Shown here: positions 1-8,703 of the stretch, piece after piece
Layout: every line of letters begins with the position of its first letter
Numbering within the stretch: position 1 is the first letter of the stretch
Source: Nodosilinea sp. P-1105
GTDB taxonomy: Bacteria > Cyanobacteriota > Cyanobacteriia > Phormidesmidales > Phormidesmidaceae
NCBI RefSeq assembly: GCF_012911975.1
Contig: NZ_SMDQ01000017.1
Span: 25,300 to 89,299, forward strand
DNA length: 64,000 bases
Reading direction: 5' to 3'
Translations under genes and position numbers: made by a program
The notes under the pieces: generated by a model
Told to the model about the DNA's origin: nothing
Database searches by the model: none
What the model saw: the letters and a program-made list of their open reading frames with translations, nothing else

Positions 1-1455
1 GAAGGTGTGAATATTGGTTTTCTTGGCGGCTTCAACCACCGCCTCCAGGGGGTAATCTTCCCCCAGGGTAATGTTACTTTTGACATCCCCCGCAAACAGA
101 AAGCCGTCCTGCAACACGACGGCCATGCGTCGCCGCAGTTCAGCTTGGGGTAAGTCGCGAATATCCACGCCATCCAGCAGAATCGCCCCCTGGTTGATGT
201 CGTACAACCGGCAGAGCAGACGAATAATCGAGCTTTTGCCCGCCCCAGTGGGACCCACCAGGGCAACTTTTTCCCCGGGGCGAATGGTGAACGTGAGGTC
301 TTTGAGGATGTATTCGTCAGCTTTGTAGCCAAAGGTGACGTGGTTAAACCGGATTTCAGCCGGAATAGAGACCGGGCGAAGGGCGGGAGGGGAAGTGGAT
401 AAGGCCTCGGGGTCACGGATTTCGACCGGCACGCTAAACAGGTCGGTGATCCGCTCAACGGCGGTGAACCCCGCCTGGATCGCGGTGAACTTATCGGCAA
501 ACTGCCGTAGGGGGTCAAACAGCCGCTGGGCAAACAAAATAAAGGTGGCCAGGGTGCCAAAGGTGAGGGCGTCCTGCATGACAAAAATACCCCCTAACCA
601 AAGCACACCGCCGATCGCCACCAGAGAAATCCACTCCAACGTCGAGGAAACAGCGGAGTCGTAAAAAATCGTTTTGTCGACAGCGGTGATGTATTTCTGA
701 TTGGTGGCCCGAAACAGCTCGGCGTTGTAGCGCTCGCGCCGAAACAGTTGCACCACATTGATGCCAGCGATGTTTTCCTGCAGGTTGGCGTTCAGCTCCG
801 AGAGGTACTCCCGGGCTTTGTAGTTGGCTTTGCGGTAGCGCTGTTGGAAGTAAACCACCAGCCAGGTGACCGGTATCAGCAGGCTGAGTAGCATCAGGGC
901 CAACTGCCACTGCATGGTAAACATCACCACCAGCAGCACCAAAATCGAGACAATATCGGTGATGATGCCGACGGCACCCGTGGAAAACACATCCCCCAAG
1001 GATTCCACATCGCTGGTGATGCGGGTAATTAATTTGCCGACGGGGGTGCGATCGAAAAACCGTACCGCTAGGGACATGACATGGGAAAACAAATCTACCC
1101 GAATGTCAGCGGTGATCTGTTGCCCCACCTCCTGCACCAGATAGCTCTGGTAGCCATCTAACACCAGGCGAATGGCCACGGTAACCACCAGCAGCCCCAC
1201 CAGCAGGTTCAGCCCCCCCTGGAGGGTGCGCCCTTCCAAAAACCACATCACCTCTTCCTGGCGGATGAGGGAAATTGCCTGCCCAATCAAAACTGGCTGC
1301 AGAGCATTGGCCCCAGCCAGGGGTAACAGCAAAATTAACGGCAGGGCCATCATCCGCCGTCGTTTCTGGATGTAGGGCCACAGCCGCAAAAATAGCCGCC
1401 AATCGTTGTTGGCTGCGGTCGGGGTCGGGTACTGAGAGGGGGAAGTGGCTACCAT
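1..1455 (-). CDS. ABC transporter, fused permease/ATPase (C-terminus beyond window)
   Basis: Lipid or multidrug exporter-type half transporter. The frame is open from the ATG at 1455 to base 1 (485 codons) and runs out of the window. Residues about 20-330 are the transmembrane domain, with hydrophobic segments and a coupling region. The nucleotide-binding domain begins near 350: Walker A GPTGAGKS is at about 401-408 and the Q-loop VLQDGFLF near 448. The LSGGQ signature, Walker B and H-loop must lie to the left of the window. The family (MdlB/MsbA-like) works as homo- or heterodimers in the inner membrane. The substrate cannot be read from the sequence and no partner is visible. The 286 bp upstream (1456-1741) hold no gene. 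Confidence 0.93.
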   Translation of the reverse strand, partial: MVATSPSQYPTPTAANNDWRLFLRLWPYIQKRRRMMALPLILLLPLAGANALQPVLIGQAISLIRQEEVMWFLEGRTLQGGLNLLVGLLVVTVAIRLVLDGYQSYLVQEVGQQITADIRVDLFSHVMSLAVRFFDRTPVGKLITRITSDVESLGDVFSTGAVGIITDIVSILVLLVVMFTMQWQLALMLLSLLIPVTWLVVYFQQRYRKANYKAREYLSELNANLQENIAGINVVQLFRRERYNAELFRATNQKYITAVDKTIFYDSAVSSTLEWISLVAIGGVLWLGGIFVMQDALTFGTLATFILFAQRLFDPLRQFADKFTAIQAGFTAVERITDLFSVPVEIRDPEALSTSPPALRPVSIPAEIRFNHVTFGYKADEYILKDLTFTIRPGEKVALVGPTGAGKSSIIRLLCRLYDINQGAILLDGVDIRDLPQAELRRRMAVVLQDGFLFAGDVKSNITLGEDYPLEAVVEAAKKTNIHTF

Positions 1456-1741
1456 ATGAGGCGCGATCGCAAGATTGAGCTGAAAAAAGTTGGCTAAATT
1501 AAACCAAATTCAAGTCTAGATCTGGAGTTCTGCCTTTGGGAAAATTCCAGATCCCGAGCTGGACTTGGTATGGCTCAGCCAACGGGTCATACTCTAAACT
1601 CTAACGCAGTCAGTTCGACCTGCCGCCAGATGAAGGGATACCCCTGATTTATTCCCCGCGATAGATACAGCAAAACTTCTCTGCAAATATAATTAATAAA
1701 TTTTCGAGTCCTCAGGTCTATTCGCCTAAAGGCTTCAGTCT

Positions 1742-2524
1742 ATGTATGACCTCTTAATTATTGGCGGTGGGACATTTGCAATTGTGCTAGCCCTGACCAT
1801 ACTGCTGGGTTTAGCCAGCAAATTAGGCAAGTCGGGCGAGGATGTGATCAACTACTGCAGCCAAGCCCCGGGACTGGATTTTGTGATAATTGCGCTAATT
1901 GTACTGCCTTGGGTCTTGGGTGGCCTAGGAGCAGGTTGGTCTGGTCTTGCTAGTGCCGGGGCGGGGCAAGTGGCGGCTTCTCAGGTATGGGTGCTTTGGC
2001 ATAGCTGGATTTGCCGCCAATCTCGTCCTGAAGTGGGCATTAACGCTTATCTAAGCCAGCGCTACGGTTGGTGGCGTAACCACCTAGCTCTCTGGATTAC
2101 GGCGGTGGTGCTGCCGATGTTTTTTCTGATTCGGGCGGTTCAGGTTCTAATTTACCCGTTGCTAGTCTGGCTTTTGAACTTTAAATCCTATGACCACAGT
2201 GAGTGGATTAATGTCAGCCGCCAGAAATTTGAAGGCCTGGTAGGTCATGACTTGATGTGGTGTCTATACTGCGACTGGATGACTGGCGTCTATTCCCTTG
2301 GGGCCGAAATGTTGCGAAATGTCGAATCGTTCTGGTGCCCGATTCGGTTTTATAACGGCAAAAAATGCGAAAATTGCAGCCTTGACTTTCCGGCCATCGA
2401 TCAAGGCTGGGTAACCGCAGAGGGAACAATGCCGGAGGTGGTAAATACGTTAGATGCCACCATTCCCCGCGATCGCCCTTGGCGGTGGTCAGAAGCCTCT
2501 GATAACGCCGCCAATAAGGTTTAA
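1742..2524 (+). CDS. Hypothetical membrane protein with C-terminal cysteines
   Basis: A 260-residue protein that I do not recognise. It opens with a hydrophobic segment (about 4-25), followed by others at about 46-70 and 112-145, so it is probably an integral membrane protein. The C-terminal third is soluble and holds several cysteines (WCLYCDW, FWCP, KKCENC), a pattern that could bind metal or form disulfides. The start is the first ATG after a 286-bp gap. Its stop overlaps the convergent hisG stop by a few bases, so the two genes meet tail to tail. No function is assigned. Confidence 0.6.
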   Translation: MYDLLIIGGGTFAIVLALTILLGLASKLGKSGEDVINYCSQAPGLDFVIIALIVLPWVLGGLGAGWSGLASAGAGQVAASQVWVLWHSWICRQSRPEVGINAYLSQRYGWWRNHLALWITAVVLPMFFLIRAVQVLIYPLLVWLLNFKSYDHSEWINVSRQKFEGLVGHDLMWCLYCDWMTGVYSLGAEMLRNVESFWCPIRFYNGKKCENCSLDFPAIDQGWVTAEGTMPEVVNTLDATIPRDRPWRWSEASDNAANKV

Positions 2525-3165
2525 ACCGGGGTCGCCACCTGGTCCCGCAGTTGATCAATCAAATCCTTCAATCCGTAAGGGTTTACCCGATAGCTGAGGG
2601 GATGGGCAACCAAGCGGGCCGTGCTGTAGTAGAGCACCTCCAGCTCAATCAAGTTATTTTCCTTCAAGGTTTTGCCAGTGGATACCAGATCGACGATCGC
2701 CTCTGACATGCCAGTAATGGGGCCCAGTTCCACCGAACCCGACAGGGGTACGATTTCCACTGGCAGGTCCAAATTTTGGAAATAGGCCTGGGCGCAATTG
2801 ACAAACTTAGACGCCACCCGGCAGTGGGCCGGTAGATCCAAGGCCGAGCGGTAGGGGCTAGTGGCTTTTACCGCCACCGACAACCGGCATCCCCCAAAGC
2901 CCAGGTCTGCCAGATTAGCCACTGAAGGCTGCTTCTCCCGCAGCACGTCATAGCCCACAATTCCCAACTGGGCCTGGCCATACTGCACATACACCGGCAC
3001 ATCCTGGGCCCGCACCAGCAACCCTCGAGCCCGCCCGGTCGGGTCGAGAATCTGTAGTTGGCGATTCGCTTTATCTTGAAACAAGCTGAAATCAAGCCCC
3101 ACGCCTTGCAGCAGACGAATGCTATCGCTAAGCAGAGACCCTTTCGGCAAGGCAATAGTAAGCAT
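2521..3165 (-). CDS. hisG: ATP phosphoribosyltransferase, short form
   Basis: Catalyses the first step of histidine synthesis, joining PRPP and ATP. The protein starts [12 protein letters not shown], the typical HisG N-terminus, and carries the PRPP-binding segment [18 protein letters not shown] near residues 152-170. At 214 residues it is the short HisG-S form, which lacks the C-terminal regulatory domain. This form normally works as a hetero-octamer with HisZ, a HisRS paralogue, and no hisZ is present in this window. The tail overlaps the preceding convergent gene by a few bases. Upstream is a C-rich minisatellite. Confidence 0.95.
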   Translation of the reverse strand: MLTIALPKGSLLSDSIRLLQGVGLDFSLFQDKANRQLQILDPTGRARGLLVRAQDVPVYVQYGQAQLGIVGYDVLREKQPSVANLADLGFGGCRLSVAVKATSPYRSALDLPAHCRVASKFVNCAQAYFQNLDLPVEIVPLSGSVELGPITGMSEAIVDLVSTGKTLKENNLIELEVLYYSTARLVAHPLSYRVNPYGLKDLIDQLRDQVATPV

Positions 3166-3203
3166 GGGCGTAAGAGGTGAGATTGATCTGTAGATTTTGA
3201 TAT

Positions 3204-3395
3204 TTTACCCCCCCATCTCCCCATCTCCCCATCTCCCCATCTCCCCATCCCCCCATCTCCCCCATCTCCCCATCTCCCCATCTCCCCATCTCCCCATCTC
3301 CTCCATCTCCCCATCTCCCCTACCCTTCGGGAAGCCGCTCCGCGTCTACACCCCATCCACCCATCACCCCATCCACCCATCCACCCATCACCCCA
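3204..3395. repeat. C-rich minisatellite (CCCCATCT / CCACCCAT units)
   Basis: Tandem 7-9-base units fill the gap between hisG and the PLP lyase gene. From 3204 to 3320 the unit is mainly CCCCATCT with C-run length variation. From 3350 to 3395 it is a CATCCACC type. Between them lies a copy of the dispersed motif CCTTCGGGAAGCCGCTCCGC. The 3' end of the lyase gene, including its stop, falls inside the array. Similar arrays recur at 47.7, 54.9, 55.3 and 57.1 kb. Confidence 0.9.
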
Positions 3396-4602
3396 TCCCC
3401 CCGATCGCCTCCACCACTGCCTCCACCACCATGGCCACATGGGTCCAGTGGGTCCCCCCCTGGCAGTAAACGATATAGGGCTCCCGCAAGGGACCATCGG
3501 CGGAAAGCTCAGAGGTACTGCCGTCGATAAAGGTGCCTCCGGCCATCACCAGTGAGCTGTCGTAGCCGGGCATGGGGGCCGGTACCGGTTCTACATAAGC
3601 ATCAACCGGGGAATATTGCTGTACGGCTTTGCAAAAGGCGATTAGTTTTTCTGGCGAGCCCAGGCGAATCGCCTGAATCACGTCCCGCTGGGGGGCGTCA
3701 GGGGCCGGGTTAGTGGCATAGCCTAAGGCGGCAAAGGTGGCCGCTAAAAGGTAATTGCCTTTCATGGCTTCCCCTACCATTTGGGGGGCCAGAAACAACC
3801 CCTGGTACATCAGTCGATTCTGGTTGAGGCTGGAACCACCGCTAAGGCCAATGCCAGGGGCCGTGAGCCGACAAGCGGCGGCTTCTACCAGGTCGGCCCG
3901 TCCGGCCACATAACCGCCGGTGGTGGCGATGGTTCCCCCAGGGTTCTTGATCAACGATCCGGCAATCAGGTCGGCCCCCACGGCGCAGGGTTCCTGGTTC
4001 TCCAAAAACTCGCCATAGCAGTTATCAACAAAACAGACAACGTCGGGTTTCTGTCCTTTCACAATTCGTATGATTTCTTCAATTTCGGCTATGGTAAGAG
4101 TTGACCGCCAGCTATAGCCACAGGATCGTTGGATATGGACCAATCGAGTTTCTGGCTTGATAGCTGTTTCCAAGGCCGACCAATCAATGGCAGCCTGATC
4201 GGTCAGTGGTACTTCTCGATAGGACACCCCAAATTCTGCTAACGATCCCTGGCCAGATGCGCGCAACCCAATCACCTCGTCCAGGGTGTCGTAGGGGGTG
4301 CCCGCCACCGCTAATAGTTCATCCCCCGGACGCAGTACCCCAAACAGAGCGCAGGCAATGGCGTGGGTGCCAGAAACAAACTGCGATCGCACTACCGCCG
4401 CCTCCGCCTGCACAATATCGGCAAAGACCCGATCCAAAGTGTCGCGACCCAAGTCATCGTGGCCATAGCCTGACACGCTGCTGAAGTGGTGACTACCCAC
4501 CCGGTGGCGACGAAATGCTCCCAGCACTCGGCCTAAATTTTGTTTGACCTGGATATCAATTCCATAAAAAATCGAAAGCTGTGCAGACTCTGGTGGGATC
4601 AT
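3388..4602 (-). CDS. PLP-dependent methionine gamma-lyase family / aluminum resistance protein
   Basis: A 404-residue fold-type I PLP enzyme of the family annotated as aluminum resistance or methionine gamma-lyase-like protein, common in cyanobacteria and Firmicutes. Visible family features are the glycine-rich SGTHAIACALFGVLRPGD segment near residue 78, VCFVDNCYGEF near residue 196 (Asp contacting the pyridine nitrogen) and the PLP-lysine segment LIAGSLIKNPGG near residue 215. The physiological substrate is not established for the family. The C-terminus ends inside a minisatellite, so the last residues (GGMG) may vary between strains. Confidence 0.88.
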   Translation of the reverse strand: MIPPESAQLSIFYGIDIQVKQNLGRVLGAFRRHRVGSHHFSSVSGYGHDDLGRDTLDRVFADIVQAEAAVVRSQFVSGTHAIACALFGVLRPGDELLAVAGTPYDTLDEVIGLRASGQGSLAEFGVSYREVPLTDQAAIDWSALETAIKPETRLVHIQRSCGYSWRSTLTIAEIEEIIRIVKGQKPDVVCFVDNCYGEFLENQEPCAVGADLIAGSLIKNPGGTIATTGGYVAGRADLVEAAACRLTAPGIGLSGGSSLNQNRLMYQGLFLAPQMVGEAMKGNYLLAATFAALGYATNPAPDAPQRDVIQAIRLGSPEKLIAFCKAVQQYSPVDAYVEPVPAPMPGYDSSLVMAGGTFIDGSTSELSADGPLREPYIVYCQGGTHWTHVAMVVEAVVEAIGGMG

Positions 4603-4704
4603 CAGGTTTAATCGTTTCCTAGGTTGAATTTTTTCGTTAAGAAACAGGGGTGCTTATTGTCCCTCGAATTTATTCTGACTGTCCAAAAATTCTGAGATGT
4701 TTTC

Positions 4705-5532
4705 ATGACTGCTGCAACTTCTGATCAACAGCTATCTCGCGACTGGGTCACCCTGTCGTTTATGGCCATTATTCACGGTATTGCCCTACTAGCTTTTTTG
4801 CCCGGCAATTTCTCTTGGGCCGCCATTGGTGTCGCCCTACTGCTCCATTGGGTTACCGGCTGCTTGGGCATTACCCTCGGCTGGCACCGGCTGATTTCTC
4901 ACCGCAGCTTCCAGGTGCCCAAGTGGCTGGAGTATTTCTTTGTTTTCTGCGGTGCTCTCGCTTGCCAGCATGGCCCCTTGGTCTGGGTTGGCCTGCACCG
5001 TCACCATCACGCCTACTCTGACCAAGCTAACGACCACCACGACTCTAATAAAGGATTTTGGTGGAGCCATATGGGCTGGATGCTGCGGGATGTACCAGCT
5101 CGGCGAGACATCGAACGCTTTACCCGCGACATTAACGATGATCCGGTTTACCTGTTCTTTGAAAAATATTTTCTGGCCCTGCAAGTAGCCCTCGGGATTG
5201 TTCTTTATTTAGCCGGTGGCTGGCCCTTTGTCCTGTGGGGCATCTTTGTGCGCCTGGTGGTGGTCTACCACTGCACCTGGTTTGTTAACAGTGCTACTCA
5301 CAAATTTGGCTATCGCACCTACGAAACAGAAGACAAATCCACCAACTGCTGGTGGGTGGCGCTGGTCACCTACGGCGAAGGCTGGCACAACAACCACCAC
5401 GCCTATCAGTACTCGGCCCGCCACGGCCTGAAATGGTGGGAAGTGGACATTACCTGGATGACCATTAGCCTGCTAGAAAAGCTGGGCTTGGCGAAAAAGG
5501 TGAAGCTAGCGAATACCCCAACAGACTCGTAA
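4705..5532 (+). CDS. Acyl-lipid/acyl-CoA delta-9-type fatty acid desaturase
   Basis: Membrane di-iron desaturase that introduces a double bond into lipid acyl chains using ferredoxin electrons, in the thylakoid and plasma membranes. The three histidine boxes are intact: HRLISHR at 61-67, HRHHH at 98-102 and HNNHH at 228-232. Hydrophobic segments lie before box 1, between boxes 1 and 2, and around 155-195. The size (275 residues) and box spacing fit DesC-type delta-9 enzymes rather than DesA/DesB. A convergent ferredoxin-like gene follows across a hairpin. The exact regiospecificity is inference. Confidence 0.93.
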   Translation: MTAATSDQQLSRDWVTLSFMAIIHGIALLAFLPGNFSWAAIGVALLLHWVTGCLGITLGWHRLISHRSFQVPKWLEYFFVFCGALACQHGPLVWVGLHRHHHAYSDQANDHHDSNKGFWWSHMGWMLRDVPARRDIERFTRDINDDPVYLFFEKYFLALQVALGIVLYLAGGWPFVLWGIFVRLVVVYHCTWFVNSATHKFGYRTYETEDKSTNCWWVALVTYGEGWHNNHHAYQYSARHGLKWWEVDITWMTISLLEKLGLAKKVKLANTPTDS

Positions 5533-5541
5533 GCGTTGAGC

Positions 5542-5603
5542 CCCGGTTTCTATGGGTACTGCCAGAGGATATGGCTGGTACAACTAGAAACCGGGATTCT
5601 TTA
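5542..5603. terminator. Inverted repeat between convergent genes, probable bidirectional terminator
   Basis: CCCGGTTTCTA at 5542-5552 pairs perfectly with TAGAAACCGGG at 5585-5595, and inner GTAC copies can extend pairing. A short T-containing tail (ATTCTTT) follows on the plus strand. It lies just after the desaturase stop and just before the end of the convergent ferredoxin gene. Confidence 0.6.
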
Positions 5604-5843
5604 CCAGGTCGGATCCACATAAAGATTGATAGTCAGCTGAGACTGCCCCGGTGGTACAGCCGTAATGCAGGCACAGATGGGATCTTCCTGGCCGCTGACT
5701 TCCACTTCACAGGCATGGCAAGACCCCATTAAACAGCCTGTAGGAATTGTTACCCCGGCCCGTTCCGCCACTTGCAGCAAGGGCTCTCCTACCTCAGCAT
5801 CTACGGTGACACCGTCGGGCAGAAACTGAATGGAAACACTCAT
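5601..5843 (-). CDS. 2Fe-2S ferredoxin-like protein
   Basis: An 80-residue protein with a beta-grasp ferredoxin pattern: CLMGSCHAC near 37-45 gives three cluster cysteines and a fourth lies in PICAC near 57-59. This is shorter and less acidic than photosynthetic PetF, with a proline-rich C-terminus, so it probably serves a dedicated redox partner. It is followed upstream at 20 bp by the DUF2470 gene on the same strand, suggesting a two-gene unit. The partner is unknown. Confidence 0.82.
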   Translation of the reverse strand: MSVSIQFLPDGVTVDAEVGEPLLQVAERAGVTIPTGCLMGSCHACEVEVSGQEDPICACITAVPPGQSQLTINLYVDPTW

Positions 5844-5863
5844 AACTCTCCTATGAGAATCTC

Positions 5864-6145
5864 CTATGGGGCTACCCGCGCCTGCTTTAACATCTCTACC
5901 AAGGTATGGTGGGCGTCCTCAGCCCCGGTCAGGGTGTGGTCAAAGTTGACTCGTACAGAGGTGGCGGTTCCGTCTACAGTAACAGCTAGGGTCATGCCCT
6001 CTGGGTCAATAGATTCCATGGTGGCGGCAGTGGCGTTAAGCTGGTTGCCATAGGCGGTGGCATAGAGCAGCACAGCCTCACCGTGGTCTTTGTTCATGTG
6101 CTTGCAGATGCGATCGCTCACCGCACTGGTAATTGGCTCAGGCAT
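5864..6145 (-). CDS. DUF2470 domain-containing protein
   Basis: A 93-residue DUF2470 protein. The family hallmark HMNKDHGEAV is at about 16-25, followed by the conserved segment around TMESIDPEGM. The domain also occurs fused to flavin-binding split-barrel proteins and in plastid proteins linked to tetrapyrrole or Fe-S processes. As a stand-alone domain its role is unknown. It lies 20 bp upstream of the ferredoxin-like gene on the same strand and is probably cotranscribed with it. Confidence 0.85.
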   Translation of the reverse strand: MPEPITSAVSDRICKHMNKDHGEAVLLYATAYGNQLNATAATMESIDPEGMTLAVTVDGTATSVRVNFDHTLTGAEDAHHTLVEMLKQARVAP

Positions 6146-6194
6146 AAACTATCTCGTAAACTACATCAGCAAGACTGATTTCAGCCTAGTCTAT

Positions 6195-6626
6195 ATGGCT
6201 ATAATACCGTCCCTACCTGCCGCTTCAGAGCATCCCTGGCCCCCAGGGCATATTTTTCATAGTCCTGGGGCTCACCTGACCTATCGGGTGATTGGTCCTT
6301 GCTGTCGCCTTTTCGATCGTGAGCAGTTGCCCTGGCCCTGTTGTCGTATTCAGTGGCGGGGCAAAGAGCCCAGTTGGCGACGAATTGGCAAGCGGTTCAT
6401 TCCAGATATGGCTACCCGGCGATCGCCGTCCTACTGCGTGGAAATTGTGGGACAGGGCTATCACACCCAGCCTTTTGTAACGACTCTTTACACCGCCCGG
6501 TTTGACCCAGCCCTACAGGCTTGGTGGCATACCCCATCACGCTCAGGAATGGACCAATCTCCAAGGGATAGGGCGAGTGAGAAAGTTTGTAAAGAAACTG
6601 ACATACAGACGCCCCTTTCGGAGTAA
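6195..6626 (+). CDS. Doubtful hypothetical ORF upstream of psaI
   Basis: An open frame fills much of the 527-bp gap before psaI. Starts are possible at 6195 (ATG) and 6288 (GTG). The translation is rich in Pro, Trp, Arg and Cys and I recognise no family. A TATAAT-like hexamer lies at about 6199-6205, inside the longest version, so if that is a promoter the coding start must be downstream or the region may be psaI leader. Apart from this nothing else was seen in the gap. Confidence 0.25.
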   Translation: MAIIPSLPAASEHPWPPGHIFHSPGAHLTYRVIGPCCRLFDREQLPWPCCRIQWRGKEPSWRRIGKRFIPDMATRRSPSYCVEIVGQGYHTQPFVTTLYTARFDPALQAWWHTPSRSGMDQSPRDRASEKVCKETDIQTPLSE

Positions 6627-6672
6627 TCTGATTCACATGCTGTGATTCCAGTTATTGAGTAAGGAAACCCTT

Positions 6673-6783
6673 ATGCCAGCTGCTTTTTTACCCTCTATCT
6701 TTGTTCCTCTGGTGGGCATTGTTGTTCCCGCTGCTACCATGGCCTTCTTGTTTCTTTACATTGAAAAAGAAGATGCGGCCTAG
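6673..6783 (+). CDS. psaI: Photosystem I subunit VIII PsaI
   Basis: A 36-residue single-span thylakoid protein that stabilises PsaL and PSI trimers. The sequence begins [19 protein letters not shown], has one hydrophobic helix (about 9-29) and ends LYIEKEDAA, which matches the PsaI family well. AAGGAAA about 7 bases before the ATG is a plausible ribosome-binding site. No psaL is next to it, although psaI-psaL pairing is common in cyanobacteria. The gene ends just before a strong intrinsic terminator. Confidence 0.93.
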   Translation: MPAAFLPSIFVPLVGIVVPAATMAFLFLYIEKEDAA

Positions 6784-6812
6784 GTTCTGTTGCTTGCTGT
6801 AAGCCATATTGG

Positions 6813-6846
6813 CCGCCTGGGCAGGTTAGTGCCCAGGCGGTTTTTT
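6813..6846 (+). terminator. Intrinsic terminator of psaI
   Basis: A perfect 11-bp stem, CCGCCTGGGCA (6813-6823) with TGCCCAGGCGG (6830-6840), a 6-base loop and an immediate TTTTTT run. It starts 30 bp after the psaI stop. Confidence 0.93.
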
Positions 6847-6922
6847 GGCCGATGGCAGGTATAACCCACCCACCTGCCGACGCTGTAACCCCTGGGAGGC
6901 AGGGGAACTCCTTTCTCGCTTG

Positions 6923-8512
6923 TTACAGCGGACGATAGACCCGGTAGTTGATGTTGGGGAAAATATTGTCAACCGCTTCGACTTTTTCGAGCCAGCCGGA
7001 GTCAACTTTACCCAGGTTGATGTCATCCCACAGCTTTTGAAACCGCATGAGATGCGATCGCGTCCGTCGAATCGCATAGGGCACCATAGTGCCTGTGCGC
7101 ATGATAAACGCCCAGTCCGAGGATTGGGCCAACAACAGCTCGCGCGCCGCTTGATTCAAGGCCCGCCATTCTAGCTCATCCGCTGGCTCGCGCTTGGCCA
7201 ACTCAATCATCCGCTCCGCCGCCTTGTGCAGGTGGGGATAAATCCAAGCATTCGTTTCATTCAACCAGTATTCGTGGAAGCCCTTATAGCCCCAGCTAGA
7301 CTGGGAGGGGCGACACACTTGCTGGGTCGGGTTAGCTCGCAGATAGTCTGCCAGGTGAGTCATCTCGTAGGTGTCTTGGTCAAACCAGCTCTTACGGAAC
7401 AGGTAGTCTAGGAACCAGGGGCCCTCATACCACCAGTGACCAAACAGCTCGGCATCATAGGGAGACACAATCACGGGCGGGCGCTGCATGATGCCATGGA
7501 GATAGCTGACCTGCTGCTCCCGGTTGTACATAAAGTTGCTGGCGTGCTCAGCCGCTTTTTCCCGGGCCCAGTAGGGGTCGTACCACTCTTTGTCCGATAA
7601 GCCCAGCCCCTTGCCGGTAATCTTGTGGTACTTGATGCCCACGTTCTTCCGCTGGCCGTTGGGCATCACATAGGGCTTGATGTACTCGTATTCCGCATCC
7701 CAGCCCAGGTCGCGGTAGAACTCGCGATATTCCGGGGCACCCGGGTAGCCCACCTGGGACGACCACACCTGCTGAGATGACTCATGGTCACGGCCAAAAG
7801 CCGCAACCCCACTTTCAGTAAAGATCGGGGCATAGCTGCCAAACCGGGGCCGGGGCCGGGCGTAGAGAATGCCATGGCCATCGGTTAAAAAGTAGCGTAG
7901 ACCGGCATCGGCCACCATCCGCTCCAGACCTTCGTAATAGGCACACTCTGGCAACCAAATACCAGCCGGAGGACGACCAAAGGTGTCCTGGTAGTGCTCA
8001 GCCGCCACCTGAATTTGGGCCCACACCGCTTCAGGGTACATTTTCATCAGCGGCAGATAACCGTGGGTGGCACCGCAGGTGATAATGTCCAGGTTGTTGC
8101 TGTCTTGGTATTGCTTAAACGCCGTCACCAAGTCACCACTGTAGCTCTCCCACACCTGGCGCACATGGTTGAACTCTTTAGCGTAGGTTTCAGCTAAATA
8201 CTGTAGATGACCGTTGTGCGCATTCCGCTCCACCTCCAGTTCGGTCAACTCTTCTAGCATGGCTAGGTGAGCATCAAACCGCTCCTGTAATAAGGGATCC
8301 CGCAGCATCGACACCAACGGCGGGGTCATGCTCATCGTTAGCTTAAAGTCGATACCGTCCTGCTTTAGCCCCTCAAACATGGTCAGTAGGGGCACATAGG
8401 TCTCGATGATCGCCTCATACAACCACTCTTCTTCAAGCACATAGTCGCTCTCGGGGTGGCGAACATAGGGCAGGTGGGCATGAAGAACAAGGGCGAGATA
8501 TCCGATAGCCAT
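6923..8512 (-). CDS. 1,4-alpha-glucan branching enzyme, GH57 family
   Basis: Creates alpha-1,6 branches in glycogen. The 529-residue protein has the GH57 (beta/alpha)7 barrel signature: the N-terminal HAHLPYVRHP box (residues 11-20), the nucleophile Glu in WLPEC (about 189) and the acid/base Asp in SPYDAELFGHWW (about 353), followed by the helical DUF1957 C-terminal domain. Length and motif order match the branching-enzyme branch of GH57 rather than amylopullulanases. It is monocistronic, with a 191-bp gap to the next gene. It acts in the cytosol in storage-glucan synthesis. Confidence 0.94.
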   Translation of the reverse strand: MAIGYLALVLHAHLPYVRHPESDYVLEEEWLYEAIIETYVPLLTMFEGLKQDGIDFKLTMSMTPPLVSMLRDPLLQERFDAHLAMLEELTELEVERNAHNGHLQYLAETYAKEFNHVRQVWESYSGDLVTAFKQYQDSNNLDIITCGATHGYLPLMKMYPEAVWAQIQVAAEHYQDTFGRPPAGIWLPECAYYEGLERMVADAGLRYFLTDGHGILYARPRPRFGSYAPIFTESGVAAFGRDHESSQQVWSSQVGYPGAPEYREFYRDLGWDAEYEYIKPYVMPNGQRKNVGIKYHKITGKGLGLSDKEWYDPYWAREKAAEHASNFMYNREQQVSYLHGIMQRPPVIVSPYDAELFGHWWYEGPWFLDYLFRKSWFDQDTYEMTHLADYLRANPTQQVCRPSQSSWGYKGFHEYWLNETNAWIYPHLHKAAERMIELAKREPADELEWRALNQAARELLLAQSSDWAFIMRTGTMVPYAIRRTRSHLMRFQKLWDDINLGKVDSGWLEKVEAVDNIFPNINYRVYRPL

Positions 8513-8703
8513 AGGGTGCCGTTAAGGAAAGTGAACTGGAGAGATCGTTGACAAGATTCTAAAGCAAAAGTTAAGTAGTTACGGTTTGCTAGGCTGCATC
8601 TAATTGTTTGGGCCCCTGGCATCAGCTGGCAACGCCAGGGGTGGTTCGCCTTGATATGCCATAAAAGGCTGACCTCAGAACGCTCAGAGAGAACTCTAAA
8701 GAC

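Noticed and set aside
2868..3497. 209-codon frame across hisG and the minisatellite
   Set aside because: Translation of repeat DNA in another frame; hisG is the real gene here.
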